Shown here in pieces: positions 32,552-44,412 of a stretch of 64,000 nucleotides of DNA. How positions within the stretch are numbered: position 1 is the stretch's first letter; each line of letters begins with the position of its first letter. Position numbers and translations under genes: made by a program. A model generated the notes under the pieces. That model made no database searches and was not told the DNA's origin. It saw nothing but the letters and a program-made list of their open reading frames with translations. Source of the stretch: Lentinula raphanica (Eukaryota; Basidiomycota; Agaricomycetes; Agaricales; Omphalotaceae); assembly GCA_027919835.1 (NCBI GenBank), contig JANVFP010000043.1:248001-312000 (forward strand), given 5' to 3'.

Positions 32552-33321
32552 CTACGAATCTAACACCATATCCGCAGATTGATCCTGAACCACAGCATCG
32601 TCTTTTGATATCGAGAAATGTTTACCCGGCCGCGAAACAACGAACGTCGTTGGACTGGAGCTGGATATCCGTATGAACCGAAGTAGATCGATGAACGCGA
32701 CCTCTTTTTGATCCCATGTTCGGAACAGTGCAACGTTTTCCGGATGGGTGAGGTCGATAACCTCTATAGTAACACATCGGTCAATAAGATTGGTAAAAAG
32801 TATGGAAAGCACGAGGAGTCTCACCAAAACCCGTTCTATACATCTCTGACTCTCTGAGTTTCAATTCCTCCAATTTGCTCTCTTTCACACTCTTCGGTCT
32901 ACCCTTCCGCCGTGCGTTGCGTTCGTTATCAAGTTCATTATCGTGTCTCTTGAGCCAGACGTCGGCTACAAGGTGATGGAGTACCTCCAGTGTGAGAGTA
33001 CCTTCTGCAGGCAACGAGTGGTAGAAGAAACCATAAAAGTCGGCTAGATCGCATGAATGGCAATTGGTGCAGTTGGTAATTCGAGCATGATGGAGGTAAA
33101 AGGGTATCAATCATAAGCACTGTCTGTTGCTTTCTGAAGCAGATGCACTCACCGAGCATATCATGTTTCTTATTTCGACTCGATGCTATTGAAACCAACT
33201 TTTCTTTGCGCAGAGCTTTTCGTGAAAGCTGATCTGCTTTTCTGGATTGAGGATGGAAGATCTTCTCTTTTTTCGTTGATTTTGACGCTGCTGCTTTGCC
33301 TGTTTTTTGAGAAGGAGCCAT
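32552..33321 (-). CDS. TMA16: Translation machinery-associated protein 16 (TMA16)
   Basis: A 199-aa protein matching the TMA16 family, a factor that associates with nuclear pre-60S ribosomes. Exons 33321-33153, 33043-32825 and 32763-32552 (introns 109 and 61 bp) join in frame. Diagnostic stretches are KEKIFHPQSRKADQLSRKA near the N-terminus, KKHDMLADFYGFFYHSLP across the first junction, HLVADVWLKRHDNEL, the basic ARRKGRPKSVKESKLEELK, YRTGFEVIDLTHPENV across the second junction, and LFRTWDQKEVAFIDLLRFIRI. The start is MAPSQKTGKAAA; a longer frame upstream lacks conservation. It is divergent from MZT1, with 244 bp between the two start codons. The tail beyond the conserved RFIRI block is Ser/Asp-rich. 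Confidence 0.9.
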
Positions 33322-33565
33322 AAGAACGATGAGAATGGATTTCAGAAAGAAAAGGTTTGACGCCAACGCTGAGCTCGAACGGTACATAGTCACAGATAGT
33401 CACGTACATTGGGACCGTGAGACTTGACACGTGGCTATCAGCATGCCGTGTGTCGGCAGATGCTCAACTTCTCTTTTGACGAGCATCTTCGCGGCAGACG
33501 TCGTGTTAAAGTTCATACAAGTTCAAGAGAGGATCACTCGAAGGCCCAGCTGTGCTCTAGATAGT
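33322..33565. promoter_or_regulatory. Shared TMA16/MZT1 divergent promoter
   Basis: These 244 bp separate the TMA16 and MZT1 start codons on opposite strands and must hold both promoters and 5' UTRs. No TATA box or known site was picked out. Confidence 0.5.
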
Positions 33566-33966
33566 ATGCCCTCTCAAGAATCTGATCGTATCGCCTCGGC
33601 ACAGCAGACATTAGACAGTAAGTTGTCTATTGCATCACGTTAGAATTGTGCTAACATTATCTGCTATCTCAAGTCTTATACGAAATGTCGCAGCTGTTGA
33701 ATACACAGCTTGATAAGGAAACGTTGACGACGTGTGTTAGGATGATCGAGAGTGGGGTCAATCCTGAAGCCCTTGCGGTGAGTGTTTGAACCACTGGTTG
33801 CTGCGTCAAAAAACCCATATATGCCTGAATGGGATGTATATACAACGAGTCCTTCTCATCACAGTGTTTCTTGAGACTTCAGTATGATCCTTCACTGACA
33901 TTCATGTACCAGGCCGTTATACAAGAGCTCCGGCGAGAGAACACCGCCTTAGCTGGGCGTGCATAA
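33566..33966 (+). CDS. MZT1: Mitotic-spindle organizing protein 1 (MOZART1/Mzt1)
   Basis: A tiny 69-aa gene in three exons: 33566-33617, 33674-33777 and 33913-33966. Both introns (56 and 135 bp) are GT...AG. The protein is the conserved gamma-tubulin complex subunit that lets GCP proteins dock at spindle pole bodies and activates microtubule nucleation. The sequence shows the family helix pattern: [34 protein letters not shown], then [13 protein letters not shown]. Length fits the family (about 60-80 aa). The start is the only ATG that leads into the conserved core. No single exon exceeds 35 codons, so ordinary ORF calling misses it. Confidence 0.9.
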
Positions 33967-34838
33967 ACAGGCGTTTCACCAGAACCCAGGTCGCGACATA
34001 CGATCCCTTTCAATGCCGTTACACGGCCGCGGCATGATCTTCAGCTCTTTAACATGTGTTCTCGGGACCGGGATTCACGTTCTAATAGTGGAACAGTGCA
34101 TTCACTCTGGTCTTCATTTGCCTTCAAATGCTAGGTCTCTCCTATATCCTTTCCAAGACAGGTGTGTTGGACGTTAAGCCCAGTGCGGTCTATGTTTATC
34201 AAAATCGGCTTGGGCTATGTTACATCATGATCGCACCTTTTCATCTCCCAGATGTATACGAACAGTCCCAGTCTTTGATGTATATCCCTTCGCACAGCCC
34301 AACAGATGGAACTTGTCTCTTTCAGCTGCTGGATACAAGGTTTCTGTGAAGGTACATAGTGACGACTAGGACCTTGCTCTTTGGCTTTCCGCGTTTGATG
34401 TTTGATGTGTTTACTAGTTTAGCTCTTTGGATATGTGACATTTGGATCAGTGATGACTCGAGATATGTATAGAGTAGAAACAGCACGGTTTTTCCCGCTA
34501 ATACTGTTGTGAGTGAGAACGGTAAGAGAAAGAGAACTTCAACTTGAACTGGTAAAGTGTAAAAATTCGGGCGCGGTGGTGAGCAGCCGGAAGCCGATCG
34601 TAGCAATTTGAGATTGACGGGCGGACCTGGCCAGCCTGACCCTTCCTTTCAATTTACCAGAACCTTCGTCATCTTCCCTTTGTCTTTCCTCATCGTTGGC
34701 CACGGCGACAACCATCATCTAGGCTATCTGCGTTTCGGCTTCTCCCTATACTCCAATCTGGATATCGTGACCTGAATTCAACAGTAGCGCAGCTGCCCTC
34801 ACGACAGTCTTTCTTTCAGACTGTAGCCGACATCGACC
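33967..34838. other. Intergenic between MZT1 and the Zds-like gene
   Basis: About 870 bp without a recognisable gene. It has pyrimidine-rich stretches near 34680-34760 typical of the promoter just before the Zds-like ATG. Confidence 0.4.
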
Positions 34839-37639
34839 ATGCAGCCTTCAACATACGACATACAGCGCGAGGTGGAGGCCCTCAGAGACATACGGCGACG
34901 ATCTACAACTCCAGGAGCGCTCACCATTGACCCTGACCTTCCCAACCAAACTTCTCCATCGTCACCGACATATTCCTGGTCAGGTGGATCCACGACAGAC
35001 GATTCTTCCAGTAGCTCTCATGAAGACGGCTCCAGCAGCAGTACTGGCCATACGACCGTGGAAAGCACCAATCCTGCAGACGATCCTTTTCATCTCTTCT
35101 GGGTCCCAGCTAGCGTTCATCCCGAAATCGCTCCAGCTGAATTCCGCGAATTCCTCCGAGAACATTCTCGCTCACCACCTCCAGCAGATGGCACACCAGT
35201 CAGCAGATCAGGATCCTTTTCCTCGCTTTCCTCAGGAGGACTTGGGAGGAAGAAGTCCATGCTTAGTCGCCAGTATAAGCCTTCGGAAAATGACGGCGTC
35301 GAAGAACAAGAAGAACGAATTGTCCCGCTCAGTCGAACTAGGAGCACACGTTATACAAATCAGGGCCCTCAGCTCACTATAAGCGACCTTCAGAAATTGG
35401 AGCAATTGGCAGAGGAAGCTTCCGAGAGTGATGATCCTTCAAAACTGAGGAATATCTTACGCAGAAGTTTAAGTCTAAACATTTCTCCAACTGGTGAGCC
35501 TGTGCTTTGACTTCGATTGAATGCTGAACTCTGAACTCGCTCGAATCGTAAGCCATAGAGCAGATGAAGAACATGCCAGATATGGGCGATGAGGCTGACG
35601 CTCCCATTATCATACCTCCTCGCAGTCAAATCTTGAGACGAACTAATCGCACCAAAATCCGAAAACCTGCTCTGCCTGGTGATGGCGGAGGCCATCGCTT
35701 CGGTGCTTCGAGGCGTGGAGGACGTTCTGCTACTGCTGCTGCTGCTACCGCCGCCACCGCAAACATGAGTTCAGAACGTACCTCCAGTGATCACTCTTCT
35801 AGTGACCACGAACCTGATGCCCGACCGAGATTACTCAGTAACGAGTTTCCAACCGGAAGACCGGACTCGTTCAGCGAGGAGAGTTTGATCTATGATGCAT
35901 ACGTGAATGAAGAAGAGGAGTCGCATCCGTCACCACTAGTGGCCACTACCTCACCCCCTCCTCAAGAAGAAGTCACGGAAGCACCACGAGTGTCGTTACA
36001 GCAAACCCCGATTCCTGAAATTCCATCTGTACCAGTGTCTGCGCCTGTTCAACCAATACCCAGCACTGATGTCCAACCTATGCCAGCTCAACCAACACCT
36101 GACACTGTGCTTCACCAGCCACAGCCGCAAAGGCTTCTATCTCCCCAAGTAACTTCTGACCTATCACCCCCCTCACGTACTCCCTCCCCTCCTTCTTCTC
36201 CTATGACAGAACCTCCTGCGGCACCTCCTGCCTTTCTCTCCAGTCCTCCGCCACCACATCATCATCGAAAAGAAAAGGACAAGAAGGGTCTCTTTGGGAA
36301 GTGGGGCTCAGATAAAAGCGGTAAAAAAGCCAAGGATCATAACAGAACTGAATCTGCAGAGAAAGATAAGGATAAAGATTCTGGATTCTTCGGCTCACTT
36401 TTCGGTGGAAAGAAGAGCAAAGATTCAGATGGTTCCGCGCCGTCAACCTCAGCGCACGGACATACTGCTGGACGTGAGGCTGCACAGGCACTGTTAGGAG
36501 CTAGCAAAAGCTCGAAGAACTATCAACCTCCGCCCTCACCAGGTGCACAGGCTATCAACAACTACTCGCGCTATCCCATACATGTCGAACGCGCCATTTA
36601 CAGGCTCAGTCACATCAAATTGGCGAATCCGCGTCGACCGCTCTATGAGCAAGTGCTTATTAGTAATCTGATGTTCTGGTATTTGGGTGTGATTAACAAG
36701 GCTCAGAATCCGCAAGCGAACGCGGCTGGACAGACGGCAACAGGAGGTGCAGCGGCTCCGACTGACAAAGAACAGCAAGAGAAGGAACAGAGAGAGGCAG
36801 AGCAGCGGGAGAAGGAGCGGCAGGAACAAGAACGGCAAGAACGGGAATTGAGAGAGAGAGAGAGGGAGATGGAGTCGAAGAAGCAGAAGGAAGCATCGCC
36901 AAAACGTGGGCCTTTGACTAAACCAGCCCCGATGGGTACAGGGGGTGGTAGAAGGGCTGAAATGCCCATCAGAGGACCTCAATACGAAATGCAGCATCGA
37001 GAAATGGAACAGGCTTATGGTGGATATCCCGGATACAATGGTGGATCAACGCAGCAGCAGAATATGGTTCAGGGACGAAGATCTCCTGGAACAGGTCAAC
37101 GAGCGCCTTCGTCTCCGCAGAGTGCTCCACGGCTCGTGCAACCGGCGGACTCACAGACTGCTGACAATTTCTATTACCCGCCTGACTCGATGGCCATGAA
37201 TCAGCCCCCGCCGCAGTCTACACAGCAACAACGGCTACCTCCTGGTGCGATGCCTCCCATGGAGAAGTCTACTTGGTCTACTCCTGGGTCACCTCGTCAG
37301 TCGAATTCCTCACCACCACCTCTTAGTTCCAGTCCCGATCGACGTTCCTCGCGGTCGCCGCCGAATGCTTATAGCCCACAAGGGATGTATGGTAACAACA
37401 TGTCGGCTGTCGGAGGTCGAACGCCCAGTCGATCACTGTCAGCGACTGCTGTTCCCTCTCCGTCATCTTCTCCTCCTAATATGAACGGGAGAATACGCAA
37501 AGGTGTCAGCGCACACGCGGTTCCTTCAAAAGCTAGATCTCAGACGCCTGAGAGTACGATGCTGGCATACCAAACGAATGGTGGAGCGGAAGAGGAGGAC
37601 GTGCCTCTAGCTGTTTGGCAGCAACAGCGAAAGCGATGA
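34839..37639 (+). CDS. Zds1/Zds2-like protein with Zds C-terminal domain
   Basis: A 911-aa, largely disordered protein. Exons 34839-35493 and 35559-37639 join in frame across a 65-bp intron. A conserved block near residue 85 (FHLFWVPASVHPEIAPAEF) and a second near residues 550-600 (RYPIHVERAIYRLSHIKLAN, then PRRPLYEQVLISNLMFWYLG) match the fungal Zds pattern; the latter is the Zds_C domain. In yeast Zds proteins bind Cdc55-PP2A and control mitotic exit and its localisation. Other parts are Ser-rich (60-75), Ala repeats (~245), Pro-rich tracts, a Lys-rich GLFGKWGSDKSGKK segment, and a Glu/Gln/Arg coiled coil (~625-675). The start codon follows a pyrimidine-rich leader. Function is transferred from yeast and not proven here. 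Confidence 0.82.
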
Positions 37640-38498
37640 AATGTATGCTATGTGTTTATTCTCTGGTTTTCCGTGATTAACTTCATTTGTTGTCAGTTCT
37701 ACTCTCTATCCTTCTCTGTACTCTTTCCCTTCCAGTCTTCGGTTTCTTCTGCTTCTCAGCATCTAGATTAAAATATGAGCGGAATTTCGTGATTGAACAT
37801 CATCATCATTGTCCATTAACATCATCAACAGTCACACTTTCTATGTTATATGCCCTCTCCCTCCATGCATTTGGAATTACATTCGTTTTTCTCACAGCTA
37901 CTCGGTTCAAACTCTCTGTCATTCCTTTCTGCAATGCTCACTCTTATTCGCACTGCTGCTAGTACGAACGATTTCTCACTTCGCATGCCTCGTGTCCCCC
38001 TAGCCCATCGAGGGTGTTCGCCTGGCATCTTCTCTTCCTCCTCTCACAGACTCAGGACTTTATACACACATTTTTCTTTAATATTGTAAACAACTTTGAA
38101 CGAAATGTGTTGGCAGAAAGTGGGACATTGGGTTTGATGACGATGGACTGTGGAATGCCTGTCCTGCTTTTACAATCGCTTTATTTTCCTCCCCATCTTG
38201 TTGTCTTTTGGACACTCACTCCCTTCGATCTACTCATTACCTTTGGTTCTTTACGTTCCGTGTAATGTATTCACAAAAATGTTTTGCTAGTTTCGGTCAT
38301 CCAGGAAGTTCTCTCTTGGTACGGGCGTCAAAGGGCGTCAAATTAGACGCTGATAAAGGTCACATTTCTTTTACGGATTACTCAGACAGGCCAAGCTCTG
38401 CACTCTACCTTCACGTCGGCTTTATCTTCCTTGTATCTGTTGTAATCTCTGGTTCTATTTAACAGGTATATACCCATTCGTATCTGTTTCTCTCTATA
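37640..38498. other. Intergenic between the Zds-like gene and SF3B1
   Basis: About 860 bp. It is T/C-rich and holds the Zds-like 3' end and SF3B1 promoter. It may contain undetected 5' exons of SF3B1, because that protein's N-terminus is short; I could not identify them. Confidence 0.4.
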
Positions 38499-41400
38499 AT
38501 GACTTACCGAACTTCAGGTATAATGTCTCCTCCTGGGTCTCCCAGATTAATAGACTCGTATACAGCACCCAAGGAAATCTTGCAAGAATTCGCAGACCTT
38601 GCAGAAGAAGAAAATGTCGATCCCTTCGCAGAAACAGCAAAGACACGTCAAATAGCTGCCCGGCAGTCTGACTACCACAACCGTCGCTTTGACCGAGTTG
38701 CTGTCGATAGCGCAGATGCATTCCAAGAAGGCGGGAGCGACGAAGGAGGGTATAAGGATGCCATGAGGCTAGCTCGGTTGGAGCAGGAGGAGGTTAGAGT
38801 AAAGAGGGCTATTGAAGAGAAGGAACGACAGGAGCGAGAGGAAGGAAAAATGAAGATGGATTTAGACAAGACGCCCCCCGCTGCCGAAATCCAGGATGTG
38901 GAAATGGAGCTAGCTGCCGCTCAAGAACTTGCGGTCTCTCGGGAACAGTCTGGAACAAAGCGAAAACGACGCTGGGACGAGACCGCAGATGAGAATGCAG
39001 ACCCCAACAAGACGACTACTGGAGAATGGTCAAAGGAAGCTTTAGAAGCTGCTGCACCGAAAAAGCGACGGTCTCGTTGGGATGCTACTCCTGCGGAAAC
39101 TGCTGTCGCCGAGACTCCTAAGCGTTCAAGGTGGGATCAGACTCCGGTCGTACAAGACACGCCCATGGTTCCTATCATTATGAACACTCCTGGCCTCTCT
39201 CAGGATGACAAACATAATCGTTATCTTACTGACGAAGAGCTCGATGCCCTTCTTCCCGCTACTGGTTATACTATCGTCACACCTCCGGCTGGTTATGCGC
39301 CCATGGTACAGCCCCGAAAGCTTCAGACGACGTCCGTAACCGAGGTCGGCGGGTTCCACATTCAAGAGAGTTCTGACGCTGCCGCTGTAGCAGCAGCAGC
39401 CGGACTCGCTCCAGAGCTTCCTACAGAAATTCCCGGTGTTGGCAATCTTGCTTTCTTCAAGCCCGAAGATGCTCAGTACTTCGCTAAAATCATGAAAGAG
39501 GAAGACGAGACAGAACTTTCTGTTGACGAAATGAAGGAGAGGAAGATCATGCGGCTGCTGTTGAAGATCAAAAACGGTACACCTCCCGTTCGTAAGACTG
39601 CTTTGAGGCAGATAACGGACAAGGCTCGCGAATTTGGTGCTGGTCCTCTTTTCGACAAAATTCTCCCTCTACTCATGGAACGTACCCTGGAGGACCAGGA
39701 GCGCCATCTTCTCGTGAAGGTCATCGATCGTGTTTTGTACAAACTCGATGATCTTGTTCGACCCTACGTCCATAAGATCCTTGTCGTCATCGAACCTCTT
39801 CTCATCGATGAAGATTACTACGCACGAGTTGAAGGTCGTGAAATCATCTCCAACCTTTCCAAAGCCGCCGGTCTAGCCCACATGATCTCCACTATGCGAC
39901 CTGATATCGACCATGCCGACGAGTACGTGCGCAACACTACCGCCCGAGCCTTCTCGGTTGTCGCCTCAGCTCTTGGTATTCCCTCGCTCCTCCCTTTCCT
40001 AAAAGCTGTATGTCGGTCCAAGAAATCTTGGCAGGCTAGACATACGGGTATCCGTATCGTTCAGCAAATTGCTATCATGATGGGCTGCGCTGTGCTTCCC
40101 CATCTCCGTAACCTGGTTGATTGTATCGCCCACGGCCTTTCTGACGAGCAACAAAAAGTGAGGACGATGACTGCTCTAGGTCTCGCTGCCCTCGCAGAGG
40201 CTGCCGCACCATACGGTATCGAGTCTTTCGATGCTGTGCTCAAGCCTCTCTGGTTAGGTATTCGTTTACATCGAGGGAAAGGATTGGCTGCTTTCTTGAA
40301 AGCTATCGGGTTCATTATCCCTCTCATGGACCCTGAATATGCTTCCTACTATACCAAGGAAGTGACGGTCATTCTTATCCGAGAATTCCAAACATCCGAC
40401 GAGGAAATGAAGAAGATTGTTTTGAAAGTTGTCAAGCAGTGTGCAGCCACGGAGGGTGTGACGCCTGCTTACATCAAACACGATATCCTTCCTGATTTCT
40501 TCAAGTCGTTCTGGGTCCGTCGAATGGCGCTTGACAGGCGAAACTATAGGCAGGTGGTTGAGACCACGGTTGAGTTGGCTCAGAAGGCTGGTGTATCAGA
40601 GATCGTTGGCAGGATTGTCAACGAACTCAAGGACGAGGCTGAGCCTTACAGGAAGATGGTTATGGAGACAATCACCAAAGTAATTGCTACACTTGGCGCT
40701 TCCGATATCGACGAGCGACTTGAGGTGAGACTGGTTGATGGAATCATTTATTCCTTCCAAGAACAAACCACGGAGGACCAAGTTATGTTAGACGGTTTCG
40801 GGACTGTCGTCAACGCTCTTGGCATTCGTGTCAAACCATATCTTACCCAGATCGTTTCTACCATTCTCTGGCGATTGAACAACAAGAGTGCAAAGGTCCG
40901 TCAGCAAGCTGCCGATCTGACTACTCGATTGGCGGTTGTTATCAAGCAGTGTGGTGAGGATCAGTTGCTTAGCAAGCTTGGATTGGTGTTGTTCGAACAA
41001 CTTGGTGAAGAGTACCCTGATACTCTTGGAAGTATCATTGCGGCTGAAGGTGCCATCGCCAACGTTGTCGGTATGACCCAGATGAACCCACCAGTCAAAG
41101 ATCTATGTGAGTCATCTTGTTTTGTATGCTCGACGAGAATGATTGGCTGACCATCTTCGTTCTTCAGTGCCGCGAATGACTCCCATTCTCCGTAATCGAC
41201 ACGAGAAAGTGCAAGAGGCGTCCATCAACTTGATTGGTCGTATCGCCGATCGTGGTGCAGAATTTGTTCCTGCTCGTGAATGGATGCGGATCTGTTTCGA
41301 ATTGCTGGATTTGCTCAAGGCACACAAAAAGGGCATTCGACGTGCGGCAGTCAACTCCTTCGGCTATATCGCGAAAAGTTTGGGTCCTCAGGATGTGCTT

Positions 41401-42104
41401 TCGGTTCTCTTGACAAACCTGCGTGTTCAAGAACGTCAGAGTAGAGTGTGTAGTACGGTGGCTATAGCTATCGTGGCAGAAACCTGTGGTCGTAAGTCAT
41501 GTCTGCTCTTTCTTCTTCACTTGACATGTGTTGATGCTCTTTTGCCCTCCCTCTAGCTTTCACCTGCATTCCCGCTATCCTGAATGAGTATCGAACCGCC
41601 GAGCTCAACGTCAGAACAGGTTGTCTCAAGGCTTTGTCGTTCGTGTTCGAATACGTCGGTCCCCAATCTGCCTACTATTGCGATTCTGTCGTCACCATGC
41701 TCGAGGACGCTCTGACAGATCGTGATCTGGTCCACCGACAAACGGCGAGTACTATCGTCAAACATCTAGCATTAGGTGTTGCTGGTCTAGGATGTGAAGA
41801 CTCCATGCTGCACTTGATGAATCTTGTGTGGCCAAACTGCTTTGAGACCTCCCCACACGTTATCGGGGCTGTCATGGATGCGATCGAAGCTATGCGAGTG
41901 ACGCTTGGTCCGGGTGTGCTTCTAAGCTATGTCTTGCAGGGACTTTTCCATCCGGCTAGGAAGGTGAGGGAGGTTTACTGGCGTATCTACAATGCGCTCT
42001 ATCTCGGCGCTGCGGATGCGTTGGTTCCGTTCTATCCTGACCTTGGGGAGTTGAGTGAAGGAAAGAACGTTTATGACAGACATCCTTTGCAAGTCTTTAT
42101 TTGA
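38499..42104 (+). CDS. SF3B1: Splicing factor 3B subunit 1 (SF3B1/Hsh155/Prp10)
   Basis: Core U2 snRNP protein that clamps the branch-site helix during spliceosome assembly. Exons 38499-41106, 41168-41491 and 41557-42104 give 1159 aa. The N-terminal third has the conserved SYTAPKEIL and QSDYHNRRF segments and three RWD.TP-type ULM motifs (RRWDET, SRWDATP, SRWDQTP) that bind U2AF-homology proteins. From about residue 350 the protein is HEAT repeats very close to the human protein ([49 protein letters not shown]). The Lys equivalent to human K700, in DEQQKVRT, is present. The protein is ~145 aa shorter than the human one at the N-terminus, so a small upstream exon may be missing or the start may differ; the ATG at 38499 is provisional. 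Confidence 0.93.
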
Positions 42105-42333
42105 GGCTCGTAAGTAGTAGTGACAGTATATATGGTCTGATTGTACAATAACTGTATATCGTAGTGTTTGCGAACAAGTACTTGTTCTGTTTGTTGTTGG
42201 TCAGAGCAACGCTGTCGCTCGGAATAATCCGCGGTAATTGAGGCTCCGCTTCAAACATCGGCCTAGGCCCTGGCATTGGGCTAACGACAACGAGTTCATT
42301 CTGCGATAATATCAGTTCTCTCTTTACTACCAA

Positions 42334-43404
42334 ATGCATTCACCAGCGCACGCAGCTCCTGTGCCACGGCGTTCAGCCATGAAGCACTCTTTCTCTTATG
42401 ACTCGCCGCATTCATCTCCCTATACGGAATCTACTCCTCTTTCATCGAGTCCTCCTCCACCAGATGCGAATTCTCCTCCAGGATCTTCTGGCTCTGCTAC
42501 ATCTGCCGTCCATCGTATATCCTCTTCAACCAGCTTGAGCAATCAATCAGTCCCATCTCCTTATGTCTCTATGCCTCAGACTCCTGTACCGGGCTATACA
42601 CCCAAAGTGTCATTTGACACCTTCGAGAACCCAGCGGCCAGCATGTTCAGTTTCACCCTAAGAGCCAAATCTGCTGGATATAAGAGGACGAGATCCACAA
42701 GGTAAGCTTCGTCTGGGTCATCCGTGGGTCCTCTCTTGCTGATTAAAGATCGCTCAGAGTGTTTCTGTGTGCTTCTTCTCCCGATGAATCAGGAAGAGAG
42801 GCTCTTGATTGGGCTCTCGAAAGCTTCGTGCAAGATGGAGATGAATTCGTCGTTTTCAGAGGTGTCGAAGAAGATGTACTTGGCGAGTCAAGTGCTCATC
42901 GAAATACCACTTTTTCTCCTAACATGCCCATGATTCAGACAAGGACCACGATTCTGTTCGAGAAGACGCTCGTTCTTTAATGGCATACATCCAAGCTAAG
43001 AGTCAGGAATATGATCCAGACCGCAAAGTGCGTGTTACCTTACCTGGCCAACGAAAATCTATTGATCAGTCTTTAGCTTTCCATTATCCTAGAATGCATT
43101 GCCGGAAGGGTCACCGATACGCTTGATCGACTTATCGCCCTTTACAAACCAGATTCCGTCGTTGTTGGTACTCGAGGCCGAAAGTATGTTGCGTTATCGG
43201 CGTGAATTCTTGAATGATCATGCTAAAAATTTACTTGATAGAGCCTGGCAAGTAGGCATTGGCAAGGGAACCATGGGTAGTGTTAGCCGATACTGTTTGA
43301 CCCATTCGCCTGTCCCGATCATTGTCGTGCGGCCAGAACGTAAAGTCAAGAAGACCGTTGAAAAGCGGAGAGCAGATCCCAAACGGGGTACTCATTTTGA
43401 TTGA
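42334..43404 (+). CDS. Universal stress protein (UspA) domain protein
   Basis: A 286-aa protein: a Ser/Pro-rich N-terminal tail of ~120 aa, then a UspA-type alpha/beta nucleotide-binding domain. Exons 42334-42701, 42749-42882, 42939-43027, 43077-43183 and 43242-43404 are in frame throughout. Domain landmarks are SLRVFLCASSPDESGREALDW, the beta strand DEFVVFRGVEEDVL, DHDSVREDARSLMAYIQ, DTLDRLIALYKPDSVVVGTRG, and the GMGSVSRYC-like end TMGSVSRYCLTHSPVPIIVV, followed by a basic VRPERK...EKRRADPKR tail. Intron 2 appears to use a GC donor (GCGAGT at 42883), which keeps GVEEDVLDKDHD in frame. Members are linked to stress responses in fungi, but biochemical roles are poorly known. Confidence 0.85.
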
Positions 43405-44412
43405 GCTTTTTGGCTCCAGGTTATGCTTTTGCAGGGCATGCCTCTCATTGCGGAATCATCAGGTCAGATGTTACAGGTTCTTACAGGCTCTTGTAAAGGC
43501 ACACGCCGAACTACCTACGAAGCTTTCCCTCAGCTCGGACCTTGGAGTTCAGAGTGCTTTTGCGCAATTGCGGACGCTGGATTGCTAAATATCAGCAGCG
43601 AGTTCCGCCGAGACCTGAAAGACGAAACGGACGGTATTGTACTTGCAATACTCTGCCAACATATCCCATGAGCTTTTGAACCTTTTTCATCTGCTTCCTC
43701 TCCATGGTCGCCCTTATTCGCCACATCAATATCGATATCCCAGATTGTATGGACCTCAGTTAAAAATATAATCTTTTTCACAAATCTCGGTCGATGCTCG
43801 GTTTGTACCACATTGTGACTTCATGAATCTTCATTCCTATTTCTGCTTTGCCCTGCTCTTGACCAACATCAACCGCCTGTGACCTTTCTACCTTGTGTTC
43901 GTTTTAGCAATGATCCACGGTGGGACCATGTCCAGGTCCCATTCTCACTCACTGATCATTCAGGTGTTATCCATGTATTGAACCAATTTTGGGGAATCCC
44001 ACCGACTAACTTACACTCTAGATGAACATACCACGAGTCAAATTTCAACGGATGTGAACCAGGCACTGCGGTGATTCCTTAACGGTCGGATTCGGGCAAA
44101 CGAGCGATGCTTCCAAATGCTTCTCAGCTTCTGAACATTCCGTCCATACGGGGGTTGCATCGTTATAAGCTCCTTCACGTCAAATAAGGAATGCACGAAT
44201 ATTTTGTGGAGAGGGTCCTTGTCGGCTAGGTTCGAAGCCGCTCCAACTATATTCAGCATTCAGGCTTAAAAACCGACGGTTGAGCACAGTTGCGCTTTTT
44301 AATTTCTTTCTTTGCTTTTTTTCAAACACCTCATCATAGCTCATTCGACTCTCGAGTCGTATCACTGTCCTTTCCCCTCTTACACTCTTTCCAGTCATTC
44401 TTTTGAAAAAAC
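43405..44412. other. Intergenic between the USP-domain gene and the alpha-galactosidase-like gene
   Basis: About 1 kb. Short overlapping ORFs exist but none shows family motifs or splice-linked continuation. It holds the USP gene 3' end and the next promoter. Confidence 0.4.

Noticed and set aside
43322..43811. Small ORFs downstream of the USP-domain gene.
   Set aside because: They overlap its last exon or 3' UTR in other frames and show no conserved features.
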